Assembly (NCBI GenBank): GCA_938017675.1
Contig: CALIJB010000026.1
Coordinates: forward strand, 8,268 to 72,267
Length of the DNA: 64,000 nt
Reading direction: 5' to 3'
Origin: an uncultured Candidatus Saccharibacteria bacterium
Lineage (GTDB): Bacteria > Patescibacteriota > Saccharimonadia > Saccharimonadales > Saccharimonadaceae
The position numbers were made by a program, and so were the translations under genes. The notes under the pieces were generated by a model, which had not been told where the DNA came from, did not search any database, and saw only the letters and a list, made by a program, of their open reading frames with translations. The number at the start of each line of letters is the position of its first letter. Position 1 is the stretch's first letter. Below, piece after piece: positions 57,047-64,000 of this stretch.

Positions 57047-58312
57047 TCAAGCAAAGTAAGTCTTCAGCCTAGCGAGAAGGGTGCTACCCTTCCCAGTGAG
57101 CTGTACCGACCCATCTCTTGAGATATTGACCATGGCGCTAAAAAAGCGCTGGTTGTAGTAGGAGATTGCATCAATGACCGCTCCCGAAGAGACATAGTCC
57201 ACAGACACGCCATCTGCACGGAGCTTCATGACTCGATCAAGAATCGCTTTGGATCCAGAACTCCCATCCACCACCAGAATCCGTTCAGGCAATTCAATGT
57301 CGTTGAACATACCCAACATCTTCATGGCCGTAACAATTCGCTCCAAGCCAAAAGCCATGCCAACAGCAGGCTCCTGCTTGTCACCGAACTTGCCAACGAG
57401 GTTGTCATAACGACCACCTCCCAACACTGCTCCAACCGGGATAGAAGTGATGACACCTTCAAGGATGAACCCCGTATAGTAGTCAGCACCTCTCGCCAGC
57501 GTCAGGTCGACAGACGTCTTGTCAAGGATAGAGTCGGGCACCATCTCAAGGATAGTGCGAAGCTCATCCACAGCAGCAAGACCAGTTTCGGAAAAGTTAA
57601 GAGCCTGCTCAATAGCAGACAACTTTCCCAAAGCGTCGTCGCCATCGAGAAGAATCATCCCAATGATGGTATCAATGACATTCTCTGGTGTACCGTAGTC
57701 AGTCAGGTCACGCCTGACTCCCTCAATTCCCGACTTGGTAACCTTGTCGGAGAAGTCGAGTGCGCGCTGCACCATCAGTACGCCGGCATCATCAAAGACT
57801 CCTGCCTTCTCGGCGATAGCCTTGATGATGCCGCGGTGATTGACACGAATCGTGAAGTCGTTGAAGCCCAACTTGGACAGACCGAAGTGAGCCACATTGA
57901 TGACTTCTGCGTCGGCCGAAAGGCAAGCGTTACCAATGATATCGCCATCACACTGGGTAAATTCACGGAAGTGACCCAGGTCAGGCTTGTCATCACGGAA
58001 CACAGTCTCGATCTGGTAGCGCTTAAGCGGACGTGGGATTTCCGGGTGGGACCCAGCAAACCGCGCCAAAGGTACCGTCAGATCATACCGGTTGACGAGC
58101 CGTTCACCCTGCGAGTCCGCAAAAGTAAACAGCAGTTTCTCTCCTTCGCCGTGATGCCCATTAAACACTTCAGCGTTCTCGAGAATCGGTGTATGCAACG
58201 GCTCAAACCCGAAGGTTTCGTAGACGCTGCGGATTGTGTCGATGACAGCCTGTCGCCGCCTCATATCGACACCGAAGATCTCGCTCGTGCCGAGCGGGAT
58301 GCTGTAGTGCAT
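57047..58312 (-). CDS. hisS: Histidyl-tRNA synthetase
   Basis: Class II synthetase. 421 residues. NRYDLTVPLARFAG, RYQIETVFRDDKPDLGHFRE (motif 2), LARGADYYTGFI, GGGRYDNLVGKFG and GMAFGLERIV (motif 3), then the anticodon-binding domain. All catalytic motifs intact. Its codon choice, canonical promoter, 5' leader and T-less 3' hairpin differ from most housekeeping genes here and resemble the cassettes, which may mean transfer or a different expression mode. Start follows AGAAGGAG. Confidence 0.96.
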   Translation of the reverse strand: MHYSIPLGTSEIFGVDMRRRQAVIDTIRSVYETFGFEPLHTPILENAEVFNGHHGEGEKLLFTFADSQGERLVNRYDLTVPLARFAGSHPEIPRPLKRYQIETVFRDDKPDLGHFREFTQCDGDIIGNACLSADAEVINVAHFGLSKLGFNDFTIRVNHRGIIKAIAEKAGVFDDAGVLMVQRALDFSDKVTKSGIEGVRRDLTDYGTPENVIDTIIGMILLDGDDALGKLSAIEQALNFSETGLAAVDELRTILEMVPDSILDKTSVDLTLARGADYYTGFILEGVITSIPVGAVLGGGRYDNLVGKFGDKQEPAVGMAFGLERIVTAMKMLGMFNDIELPERILVVDGSSGSKAILDRVMKLRADGVSVDYVSSGAVIDAISYYNQRFFSAMVNISRDGSVQLTGKGSTLLARLKTYFA

Positions 58313-58438
58313 AGCACTCCTTCTTTCTGTCGATTGGTCAGGATATATCTGTAGCCTCTAGGATATACCAGCTATTAACCTCCTAATTGCCAATGTGCTC
58401 TAGCCTCTGTAGCCAGGTGATTACAAATCACAGTCCAA
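58313..58438 (-). promoter_or_regulatory. 5' leader of hisS
   Basis: About 120 nt. It holds a hairpin GTGATT-TGT-AATCAC, two related GAGGCTA words in different settings, and an AGGAGG about 60 nt before the real start with no start codon in reach. No tRNA-binding T-box signature found. Confidence 0.45.
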
Positions 58439-58467
58439 ATATTACTCTCTCCCTCTGAATTTGTCAA
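58439..58467 (-). promoter_or_regulatory. hisS promoter
   Basis: TTGACA (58467-58462), 17 bp, TAATAT (58444-58439). Confidence 0.88.
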
Positions 58468-58515
58468 GCACTTCATTTTATTTTAATATTAGTATGCATT
58501 ACTATCGCTAATGTC

Positions 58516-60489
58516 CTACATCTTCTCGCGAATCTCGGCGATCAGGTCGCGCAGGTCGGCGGCGCGTTCGAATTCTAAGTTGGCGCTAGCTAGATTCATC
58601 TGCGCGGTCAGGTCTTTGACGAGATTTTTGTACTCGTCGCGCGGGATTTTGCGTAGGTCGAGCTTTGGCTTGTCATCTTCTTTTTGCGGGATAATGGCGC
58701 GCAAGCCTTCGTCGATCGCTTTGCTGATACCGCGCGGCGTGATGTTATGCTCGCGGTTGTATTTCTCTTGAATCTGGCGGCGACGACGCGTTTCATCGAT
58801 CGCTGAGCGCATGCTATCAGTCATATTGTCGCCGTACATAATTACCTTGCCGTCAACGTGACGCGCCGCCCGGCCAATCGTTTGAATTAGGCTGCGTTCG
58901 CTGCGCAAGAAACCTTCCTTGTCGGCGTCCATAATCGCCACCAAACTAACCTCTGGCAAATCAATCCCCTCGCGCAGTAAATTAATACCGACCAGCACGT
59001 CATAAACACCCATCCGCAAATCGCGCAAAATATCGCCGCGCTCCAGTGTGTCGATTTCGCTGTGAATGTAAGCTGTCTTGATACCGATCTCCGTCAGGTA
59101 AGTCGATAAGTCCTCTGCCATCCTCTTGGTCAAAGTAGTGACTAGTACGCGCTGCTTTTTGTCGACGCGGTCGCGGATCTCGGCGATCAAGTCGTCGACT
59201 TGCCCGTCGGTCGGTCGGACGATAATCTCTGGATCAAGCAAGCCAGTCGGGCGAATCACCTGCTGCGCTGGCGCCGGGCTGCGCTGGAGTTCATAATCAC
59301 CAGGCGTCGCCGAAACGTAAATGACTTGGTTGATATGTTTATTAAATTCATCAAAGCGCAGCGGGCGGTTGTCTAGAGCACTCGGCAAGCGAAAACCGTA
59401 CTCGACCAAGACTTCTTTGCGGGCGCGGTCGCCATTATACATGCCGCGCACTTGCGGCACGGTAACGTGGCTTTCGTCGATAATCATCAAAAAGTCGTCT
59501 GGAAAGTAATCTAACAAAGTCGCTGGCTGCTCGCCCGGTTCGCGGTTGGTTAGATAACGGCTGTAGTTTTCGATACCTTTGACGAAACCAGTCTGCTCTA
59601 GCATCTCGAGGTCGTACTTGGTACGCTGGCTGAGCCGCTGCGCCTCGAGCAGTTTACTATTCTTTTCGAACCATTCGACGCGCTGCTCGTACTCGGCGCG
59701 AATATTCTCGATGGCGCGCTTAATTTTTTCTTTCGGCGTAGCGTAGTGGCTGCTCGGGAAAATAGTGAAGAGTTCCGGCTCTTCCAAAATCTCGCCAGTC
59801 AGCGGGTCAATCCGCGTAATTCGATCGACGTCATCGCCGAAAAACTCCACTCGATAAGCCGTTTCACCGCCCGCCGGAAAGACATCGACCACGTCGCCTT
59901 TGACGCGAAACGCACCGCGCGCAAAATCGATATCGTTGCGATGATACTGAATATCCATCAATTGGCGCAAAAATTTGTCTTGCAAACGCCGCTCGCCGCG
60001 CTTAACGGTAATCGACAAATCATAATAATCCGCCGGCGACCCCAAACCATAAATGCAGCTGACGCTCGACACGATAACTACGTCGCGCCGTGTCAGCAAA
60101 GCGTCGGTAGCAGCATGGCGCAAGCGGTCGATCTCTTCGTTGATCGCCGAATCTTTCTCGATATAGGTATCGCTCGACGCGATGTAAGCTTCTGGCTGGT
60201 AATAATCAAAATAGCTGACGAAATAATGAACTTCGTTGTCGGGGAAAAACTGTTTGAATTCGCTGAACAGCTGGGCGGCGAGAGTTTTGTTGTGCGCCAA
60301 AATCAACGTCGGCACATTCCTCTGAGCGATAATGTTCGCCATTGTAAAAGTTTTACCGCTACCTGTTACACCGAGTAACGTTTGCTCGCGCTGGCCGTCG
60401 TACAAACCATTCAGCAACTGGGCGATCGCTTGCGGCTGATCGCCAGTCGGTTGATACGTAGACTTTAGCCGAAATCGCTGACTATCCAT
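58516..60489 (-). CDS. uvrB: UvrABC excinuclease subunit B
   Basis: Damage-recognition helicase of nucleotide excision repair. 657 residues. Walker A GVTGSGKTFTMA, beta-hairpin YFVSYFDYYQPEAYIASSDTY region, helicase motif ESHVTVPQVRGMY, motif VI QTIGRAARH, and C-terminal UVR motif (LTAQMNLASANLEFERAADL). Start 60489: TAAAAT lies seven nt upstream. Confidence 0.97.
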   Translation of the reverse strand: MDSQRFRLKSTYQPTGDQPQAIAQLLNGLYDGQREQTLLGVTGSGKTFTMANIIAQRNVPTLILAHNKTLAAQLFSEFKQFFPDNEVHYFVSYFDYYQPEAYIASSDTYIEKDSAINEEIDRLRHAATDALLTRRDVVIVSSVSCIYGLGSPADYYDLSITVKRGERRLQDKFLRQLMDIQYHRNDIDFARGAFRVKGDVVDVFPAGGETAYRVEFFGDDVDRITRIDPLTGEILEEPELFTIFPSSHYATPKEKIKRAIENIRAEYEQRVEWFEKNSKLLEAQRLSQRTKYDLEMLEQTGFVKGIENYSRYLTNREPGEQPATLLDYFPDDFLMIIDESHVTVPQVRGMYNGDRARKEVLVEYGFRLPSALDNRPLRFDEFNKHINQVIYVSATPGDYELQRSPAPAQQVIRPTGLLDPEIIVRPTDGQVDDLIAEIRDRVDKKQRVLVTTLTKRMAEDLSTYLTEIGIKTAYIHSEIDTLERGDILRDLRMGVYDVLVGINLLREGIDLPEVSLVAIMDADKEGFLRSERSLIQTIGRAARHVDGKVIMYGDNMTDSMRSAIDETRRRRQIQEKYNREHNITPRGISKAIDEGLRAIIPQKEDDKPKLDLRKIPRDEYKNLVKDLTAQMNLASANLEFERAADLRDLIAEIREKM

Positions 60490-60522
60490 CTGGTATATTT
60501 TAACATTTTTAAGCTATTCTAG

Positions 60523-61134
60523 CTAACCTTGACCGTAGCGTTTGGCACTAACCTGCGGATCGCTGCTATCGTGCTCAACATCGGCGTATTTCTTGTCAAG
60601 CGCCTCAATGACTCGCGCTACTAACCGCTCGGGATTAGCGTCGTAAATGACATCTTTAGCGCCCGGCGCCCAGACGTTCTTGAGCAGAGTAATCGTGTAA
60701 TCTGCCAGACCGCCGCTGCCCAGCAAGATACCGCAGATTTTACGGCTTTCGAGCGCTGTCGATAGCTCGTGCAAGCTGCCCATCCGACCGCCGACGGTAA
60801 TAACTGCGTCGGCACTGCGCACTAAGTGAACATCGCGGCCAACATATTCCATACCGGTGAAGTTGATATAGTCGAATTCGGCAGTCGGCAAACGGTAAGT
60901 CGAAATATGTTCGCGAAACGAACTAGCTGGCGAAAATCCGACCGACACGCCTTTGGTCTGACCAACACTTTTGAAGCCGCGCGCAGCAAAGTGCGGCAAG
61001 CCGACGGTAGCGCCAGTCAGCAATGTCTTGCCCGAACGGGCGATTTCAGCGCCAATCGCAAAAGCTTTTTCGTGAGCGCTATCAACCGTCTCGCCCGACG
61101 CCGCGCCCGACACACAAATCTGGTATTTCATCAT
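60523..61134 (-). CDS. LOG/SLOG-family nucleotide-binding protein
   Basis: 203 residues, Rossmann-like fold of the TIGR00725/LOG group: SGAASGETVDSAHEKAFAIG at the start, LLTGATVGLPHFAARG, and the motif VGGRMGSLHELSTALESRK in place of GGxGTxxE. LOG proteins are phosphoribohydrolases; related SLOG proteins sense nucleotides. The substrate is not known. ATGA overlap with the upstream kinase gene. Confidence 0.8.
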   Translation of the reverse strand: MMKYQICVSGAASGETVDSAHEKAFAIGAEIARSGKTLLTGATVGLPHFAARGFKSVGQTKGVSVGFSPASSFREHISTYRLPTAEFDYINFTGMEYVGRDVHLVRSADAVITVGGRMGSLHELSTALESRKICGILLGSGGLADYTITLLKNVWAPGAKDVIYDANPERLVARVIEALDKKYADVEHDSSDPQVSAKRYGQG

Positions 61135-62111
61135 TCTCCTCGTTTTGGTAATTGTTTCTCGGTGATTGGCATAGCGTGCAATTTGACACCTTTATACAAG
61201 ATGCCGTCTTTGGCGCCAATTTTAGTAACGACGCTAGTCGAATTGGCGCTAGCAAAAATAATCGAATCTTTTAAGTTTTTACCTTGCGCCCACTGGCTCA
61301 AAAAGCCGCTAGCAAAAGCATCGCCGGCACCCGTGCGATCGACTACTGGCACGTCTTCATACATACCAGCGCGCACCAATGTCTTACCGTCTGTCGCTAC
61401 TACGCCATTCGGACCGTCGCTAACAATCACTGTCGGACAATAGTGCAGCGCCCGCAGAGCCAACTCCTCGATAGTCTCGCCAGCCACTAATTTTTGCATC
61501 TCTTCTTTGTTGGTGCAAAGCACGTCAACTGTGTCCAGCAAACCTTTTAGCTTTTCTGGATCAGCTAGCTCCGGACCAGCCGGATTGAGCATGACTTTGG
61601 CGCCAACGCGCTCAGCTTCGTCCAAAATCACCCGTAACACCGTCAGACTGTTGTCGGCTAGCGATGTCGGATAAATCCAATCAGCTTGGCTGATGGCTTG
61701 TAAATTCAAGCGGCTAACATCCTTGCCAAATGTCCGCCCGCGGTGGTTCAGAATCGTTCGTTCGCCATTGGTCGCGATCAAAATTACTGAATAGCCAGCT
61801 TGCATTCGATCATCAATCAAGACGTCGCGCGTATCGACACCCTCGGTATCAAGCGCCGCGATTACTGCCTGGCTGGCCGAGTCATTACCCAGCGCCCACA
61901 TATAGCGGCTGTCTAAGCCCTGGCGGGCAAACGTTGTCGCGACATTCGTAGCATTGCCGCCAGTGCTAAAGATTACGTCTTCGACTTCCATTTTGATACC
62001 TAGCGGCAGCTCAGTGAAAACTTTCTTGCCGCGCGTGTGCGGATCGAATTCATTACTGCGCAAGAATACATCTTGCGTACCTTTGCCAATTGCTAGAATT
62101 TTAACCGCCAC
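61131..62111 (-). CDS. PfkB-family carbohydrate kinase
   Basis: 326 residues. GGNATNVATTFARQGLDSRY near the start, LNPAGPELADP, TNKEEMQKL, and catalytic VVDRTGAGDAFASGFL. Ribokinase-like; next to a class II aldolase it may phosphorylate fructose-6-P, fructose-1-P or tagatose-6-P, but specificity is unseen. GTG start at 62111 overlaps the aldolase stop by one base. Confidence 0.88.
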   Translation of the reverse strand: MAVKILAIGKGTQDVFLRSNEFDPHTRGKKVFTELPLGIKMEVEDVIFSTGGNATNVATTFARQGLDSRYMWALGNDSASQAVIAALDTEGVDTRDVLIDDRMQAGYSVILIATNGERTILNHRGRTFGKDVSRLNLQAISQADWIYPTSLADNSLTVLRVILDEAERVGAKVMLNPAGPELADPEKLKGLLDTVDVLCTNKEEMQKLVAGETIEELALRALHYCPTVIVSDGPNGVVATDGKTLVRAGMYEDVPVVDRTGAGDAFASGFLSQWAQGKNLKDSIIFASANSTSVVTKIGAKDGILYKGVKLHAMPITEKQLPKRGE

Positions 62112-63025
62112 TAAAGCGTCGCCTTTCCGGCACTGCCAAAGGCACCAATTTTCTCTTCAACGACTTTTTGGACGGCATCGTAAACTTCGGGCATCAGCTT
62201 GAAAACAGCATACTCGTCAGGATTCTCGCGCAAAACCTTTTCGAGCGTAGTACGGAAAGCATAGCGCAAATCGCTATTAATATTGATCTTGCTAACACCA
62301 ATTTTGGACGCGTCCTCAAAGTAGTGCAGCGGCGTACCGCTACCGCCATGCAAGCTAATCTGGCAATCAATCGCCGCACGAATTTGGCGCAATAAATCTA
62401 GGTCGAGAATCTTCGGCACCGGATACAGCCCGTGCAAGTTCCCAACCTGCACTGCCATAGTATCGATACCCGTGGCATCGACAAAACTTTTGGCTTCCTC
62501 GGGCTTGGTATTCCATTTTTTGACTTCTTCGTAGTCGATCTCTTCTTTATGGAGATTGGAGTCGCCAAAGAAATAGCGCTCCTCGGCCTCGACCAGCGCG
62601 CCCGTGAACTTAGCATATTCGACAACTTCGCGAGTTTTCTCGATAATTTCCTCGAGAGTAGCATCGTGATTAGCCTGCGAAATATCAATATGAATGAATT
62701 CAAAGCCAGCATCGATAGCCTGCTTGCAGCCCTCGACTGTCGGCGCGTGATCGAGGTTGATATACATCTCGACACCGTAGTTTTGGCTATAATTATCGAC
62801 CAAATCGCGAATATTTTCGTAGCCGCCCAGCGAAGCTGCTTCGTTAGCGCTGACTTCGACCATCACTGGTGCGTTGGTTTTTTGCGCTGCCTGGCAAATC
62901 GCACGCAATGTTTCTTGATTGTCAATGTTAAAAGCTCCCACCGCAAAGCCTTCCTGGCGGCTGCGCCGCATTAGGTCGCGCGCCCGGCTGGTACGCTGGC
63001 GAATTTCATCAATTGATAAGCTCAT
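62111..63025 (-). CDS. Class II fructose/tagatose-bisphosphate aldolase
   Basis: 304 residues. NLDHAPTVEGCKQAIDAGFE with zinc His, IHIDISQANHDATLEE, GALVEAEERYFFGDSN, VQVGNLHGLYP with zinc His, ISLHGGSGTPLHYFE and KININSDLRYAF. Zinc aldolase that splits ketose bisphosphates to two trioses. AAGGAGAC precedes the ATG. It is in an operon between transketolase and the PfkB kinase. Confidence 0.93.
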   Translation of the reverse strand: MSLSIDEIRQRTSRARDLMRRSRQEGFAVGAFNIDNQETLRAICQAAQKTNAPVMVEVSANEAASLGGYENIRDLVDNYSQNYGVEMYINLDHAPTVEGCKQAIDAGFEFIHIDISQANHDATLEEIIEKTREVVEYAKFTGALVEAEERYFFGDSNLHKEEIDYEEVKKWNTKPEEAKSFVDATGIDTMAVQVGNLHGLYPVPKILDLDLLRQIRAAIDCQISLHGGSGTPLHYFEDASKIGVSKININSDLRYAFRTTLEKVLRENPDEYAVFKLMPEVYDAVQKVVEEKIGAFGSAGKATL

Positions 63026-63040
63026 GGTTGTCTCCTTCCC

Positions 63041-64000
63041 TTAAAATCCTGCATGGTATTGCGGCACGCGATCAACAAATTCGCGCGTCTTCTGAGCGAT
63101 ACTCGCTTCATCAAGCCCAAAGGCTTGCAGCAATTCGCCAGCCTCGCCGCTCTCGCCGAAACGATCGTTCATACCGATGCGCAATAACGGCGACGGCAGC
63201 TGTTCGCCTAGCAGTTCGGCAACAGCACCGCCCAAACCGCCAGCAATTTGCGCGTCCTCGACCGTAACTACCCGGCCAGTTTTGCGAACACTCGCCAAAA
63301 TCGTTTCGTTATCGAGCGGCTTGACTGTCGGCACATGTACCACTTCGATCGAGACGCTGCTGCTTTGCAATTCATTCGCTGCCCGCAGCGCGTACGCCGT
63401 CATGATGCCGGTACTAACAATTGTCGCATCACTGCCCTGGCGCAATACATACGCCTGGCCAATCTCGAACGGCGAATCCGGCGTACTAAATGTCGGCGTA
63501 GCAGCGCGCGTTAACCGCAAGTAAGCCGGCTTATCGGTCCTGGCAAGTACTTTGGTGGCTTTCTCGGCCTCAATAGCATCACCCGGGCAAACGACAATCA
63601 TGTTCGGCAACACCCGCATCAACGCGATATCCTCAAACATTTGGTGGGTAGCACCATCCGGCCCAACCGTTGTGCCGCTATGCCCGCCGATGATCTTAAC
63701 CGGCATGTCGTTAAGCGCAATCGTCGCTTTGATTTGTTCCCAGCTGCGCCCCGGGTGAAACGCCGCGTAACTGGCTGCAAACGGAATTTTACCAGCGCGC
63801 GCTAGGCCGCTCGCCACTGTCGCTAGGTTTTGCTCGGCGATACCGACCTCGATATAACGCTCAGGAAAAGCCTTGGCAAAGGCATCCATTTTGACGCTCT
63901 CAACCAAATCGGCGCACAGACCGACTACTCGCTCATCAGCTTCGCCGGCTGCCTTCAAGCCGCGCCCAAAACCAGCGCGCGTGGCTTCTGCTTCTGGTTT
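63041..64000 (-). CDS. Transketolase, C-terminal subunit (cut by window edge)
   Basis: 320 residues visible; the start is beyond 64000, since the frame stays open to the edge (KPEAEATRAGFGRGLKAAGE). Pyrimidine-binding domain (VGIAEQNLATVASGLARAGK, ASYAAFHPGRSWEQIK, GGHSGTTVGPDGATHQMFED) and C-terminal domain (VVTVEDAQIAGGLGGAVAEL). Resembles archaeal-type split transketolases; the N-terminal half should lie just beyond the window. Confidence 0.92.
   Translation of the reverse strand, partial: KPEAEATRAGFGRGLKAAGEADERVVGLCADLVESVKMDAFAKAFPERYIEVGIAEQNLATVASGLARAGKIPFAASYAAFHPGRSWEQIKATIALNDMPVKIIGGHSGTTVGPDGATHQMFEDIALMRVLPNMIVVCPGDAIEAEKATKVLARTDKPAYLRLTRAATPTFSTPDSPFEIGQAYVLRQGSDATIVSTGIMTAYALRAANELQSSSVSIEVVHVPTVKPLDNETILASVRKTGRVVTVEDAQIAGGLGGAVAELLGEQLPSPLLRIGMNDRFGESGEAGELLQAFGLDEASIAQKTREFVDRVPQYHAGF

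Noticed and set aside
58313..58438. T-box riboswitch upstream of hisS
   Set aside because: No stem I with specifier loop and no T-box consensus word could be found; the leader is also short for one.
1..64000. CRISPR array or prophage block
   Set aside because: No regularly spaced short repeats and no phage structural or packaging genes were seen; the only mobile element found is the recombinase element.
1..64000. Alternative genetic code (TGA as Gly, as in Gracilibacteria)
   Set aside because: TGA ends several well-bounded genes here and conserved proteins contain no in-frame TGA.

Overview
This window looks like chromosome from a small-genome Patescibacterium (CPR), most likely a Saccharibacterium (TM7). 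Almost everything is housekeeping, the standard genetic code is used (TGA is a stop), and no amino-acid or lipid biosynthesis operon is visible. Asn/Gln-tRNA is made by GatCAB, a type IV pilus ATPase is present, and many genes start 6-7 nt after a TATAAT-like box, so their mRNAs are probably leaderless. The lineage is inferred from gene content, not from a database search. I judge G+C to be near 50% by eye only.

Layout. 1-6.1 kb: 5' part of rpoB, a small membrane protein, CIRCE-controlled clpP, a second small membrane protein, trigger factor and a HisRS-like paralogue. 6.1-8.8 kb: decayed tandem repeats before tRNA-Leu(CAG), a coiled-coil protein and a FAD-linked oxidase. 8.9-12.5 kb: tRNA-Leu(UAG) with a 3.57 kb integrated element carrying a large serine recombinase, a WYL regulator and a split ClbS/DfsB gene. 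The element has attL, an intact but inverted attP in its middle, and attR. 12.6-25.8 kb: rsmD, recG, two RNA-structured small-protein cassettes, a HAD phosphatase, tyrS, a class A PBP, a PIN-TRAM protein, radA and a membrane HELLH protein. 25.8-37.2 kb: clpC (CIRCE), nusA, tgt and a queuosine-precursor transporter, a secreted HNH nuclease, an M1 aminopeptidase and an RNase HII-YraN fusion. 37.2-48.1 kb: rplS, two secreted unknowns, malic enzyme, pilB/gspE, a SpoU methyltransferase and dnaE, interspersed with more cassettes. 48.2-64 kb: envelope-associated small proteins, galU, gatCAB, a GH13 branching-type enzyme, a peptidase S66 with a leader-peptide attenuator, an atypical hisS, uvrB, and a sugar operon (LOG protein, PfkB kinase, class II aldolase, transketolase C-half) that runs off the end.

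Most interesting: (1) the integrated element would, as a circle, have two inverted 296-bp attP repeats separating two unlike arms of nearly equal length, an architecture like the yeast 2-micron plasmid but with a serine recombinase; (2) a family of cassettes (about 1.5, 2.8, 16.4, 17.0, 29.7, 35.7, 37.3, 38.5, 41.0 and 43.9 kb), each with a small, mostly membrane-associated protein, a good promoter, a structured 5' leader, a strong Shine-Dalgarno often in a hairpin loop, and a long 3' hairpin. Three of them share a leader with a compensated base-pair change; (3) a leaderless 20-residue Cys/His/Tyr/Phe leader peptide with mutually exclusive terminator and antiterminator in front of the S66 peptidase; (4) start codons set by the -10 box across at least 16 genes.
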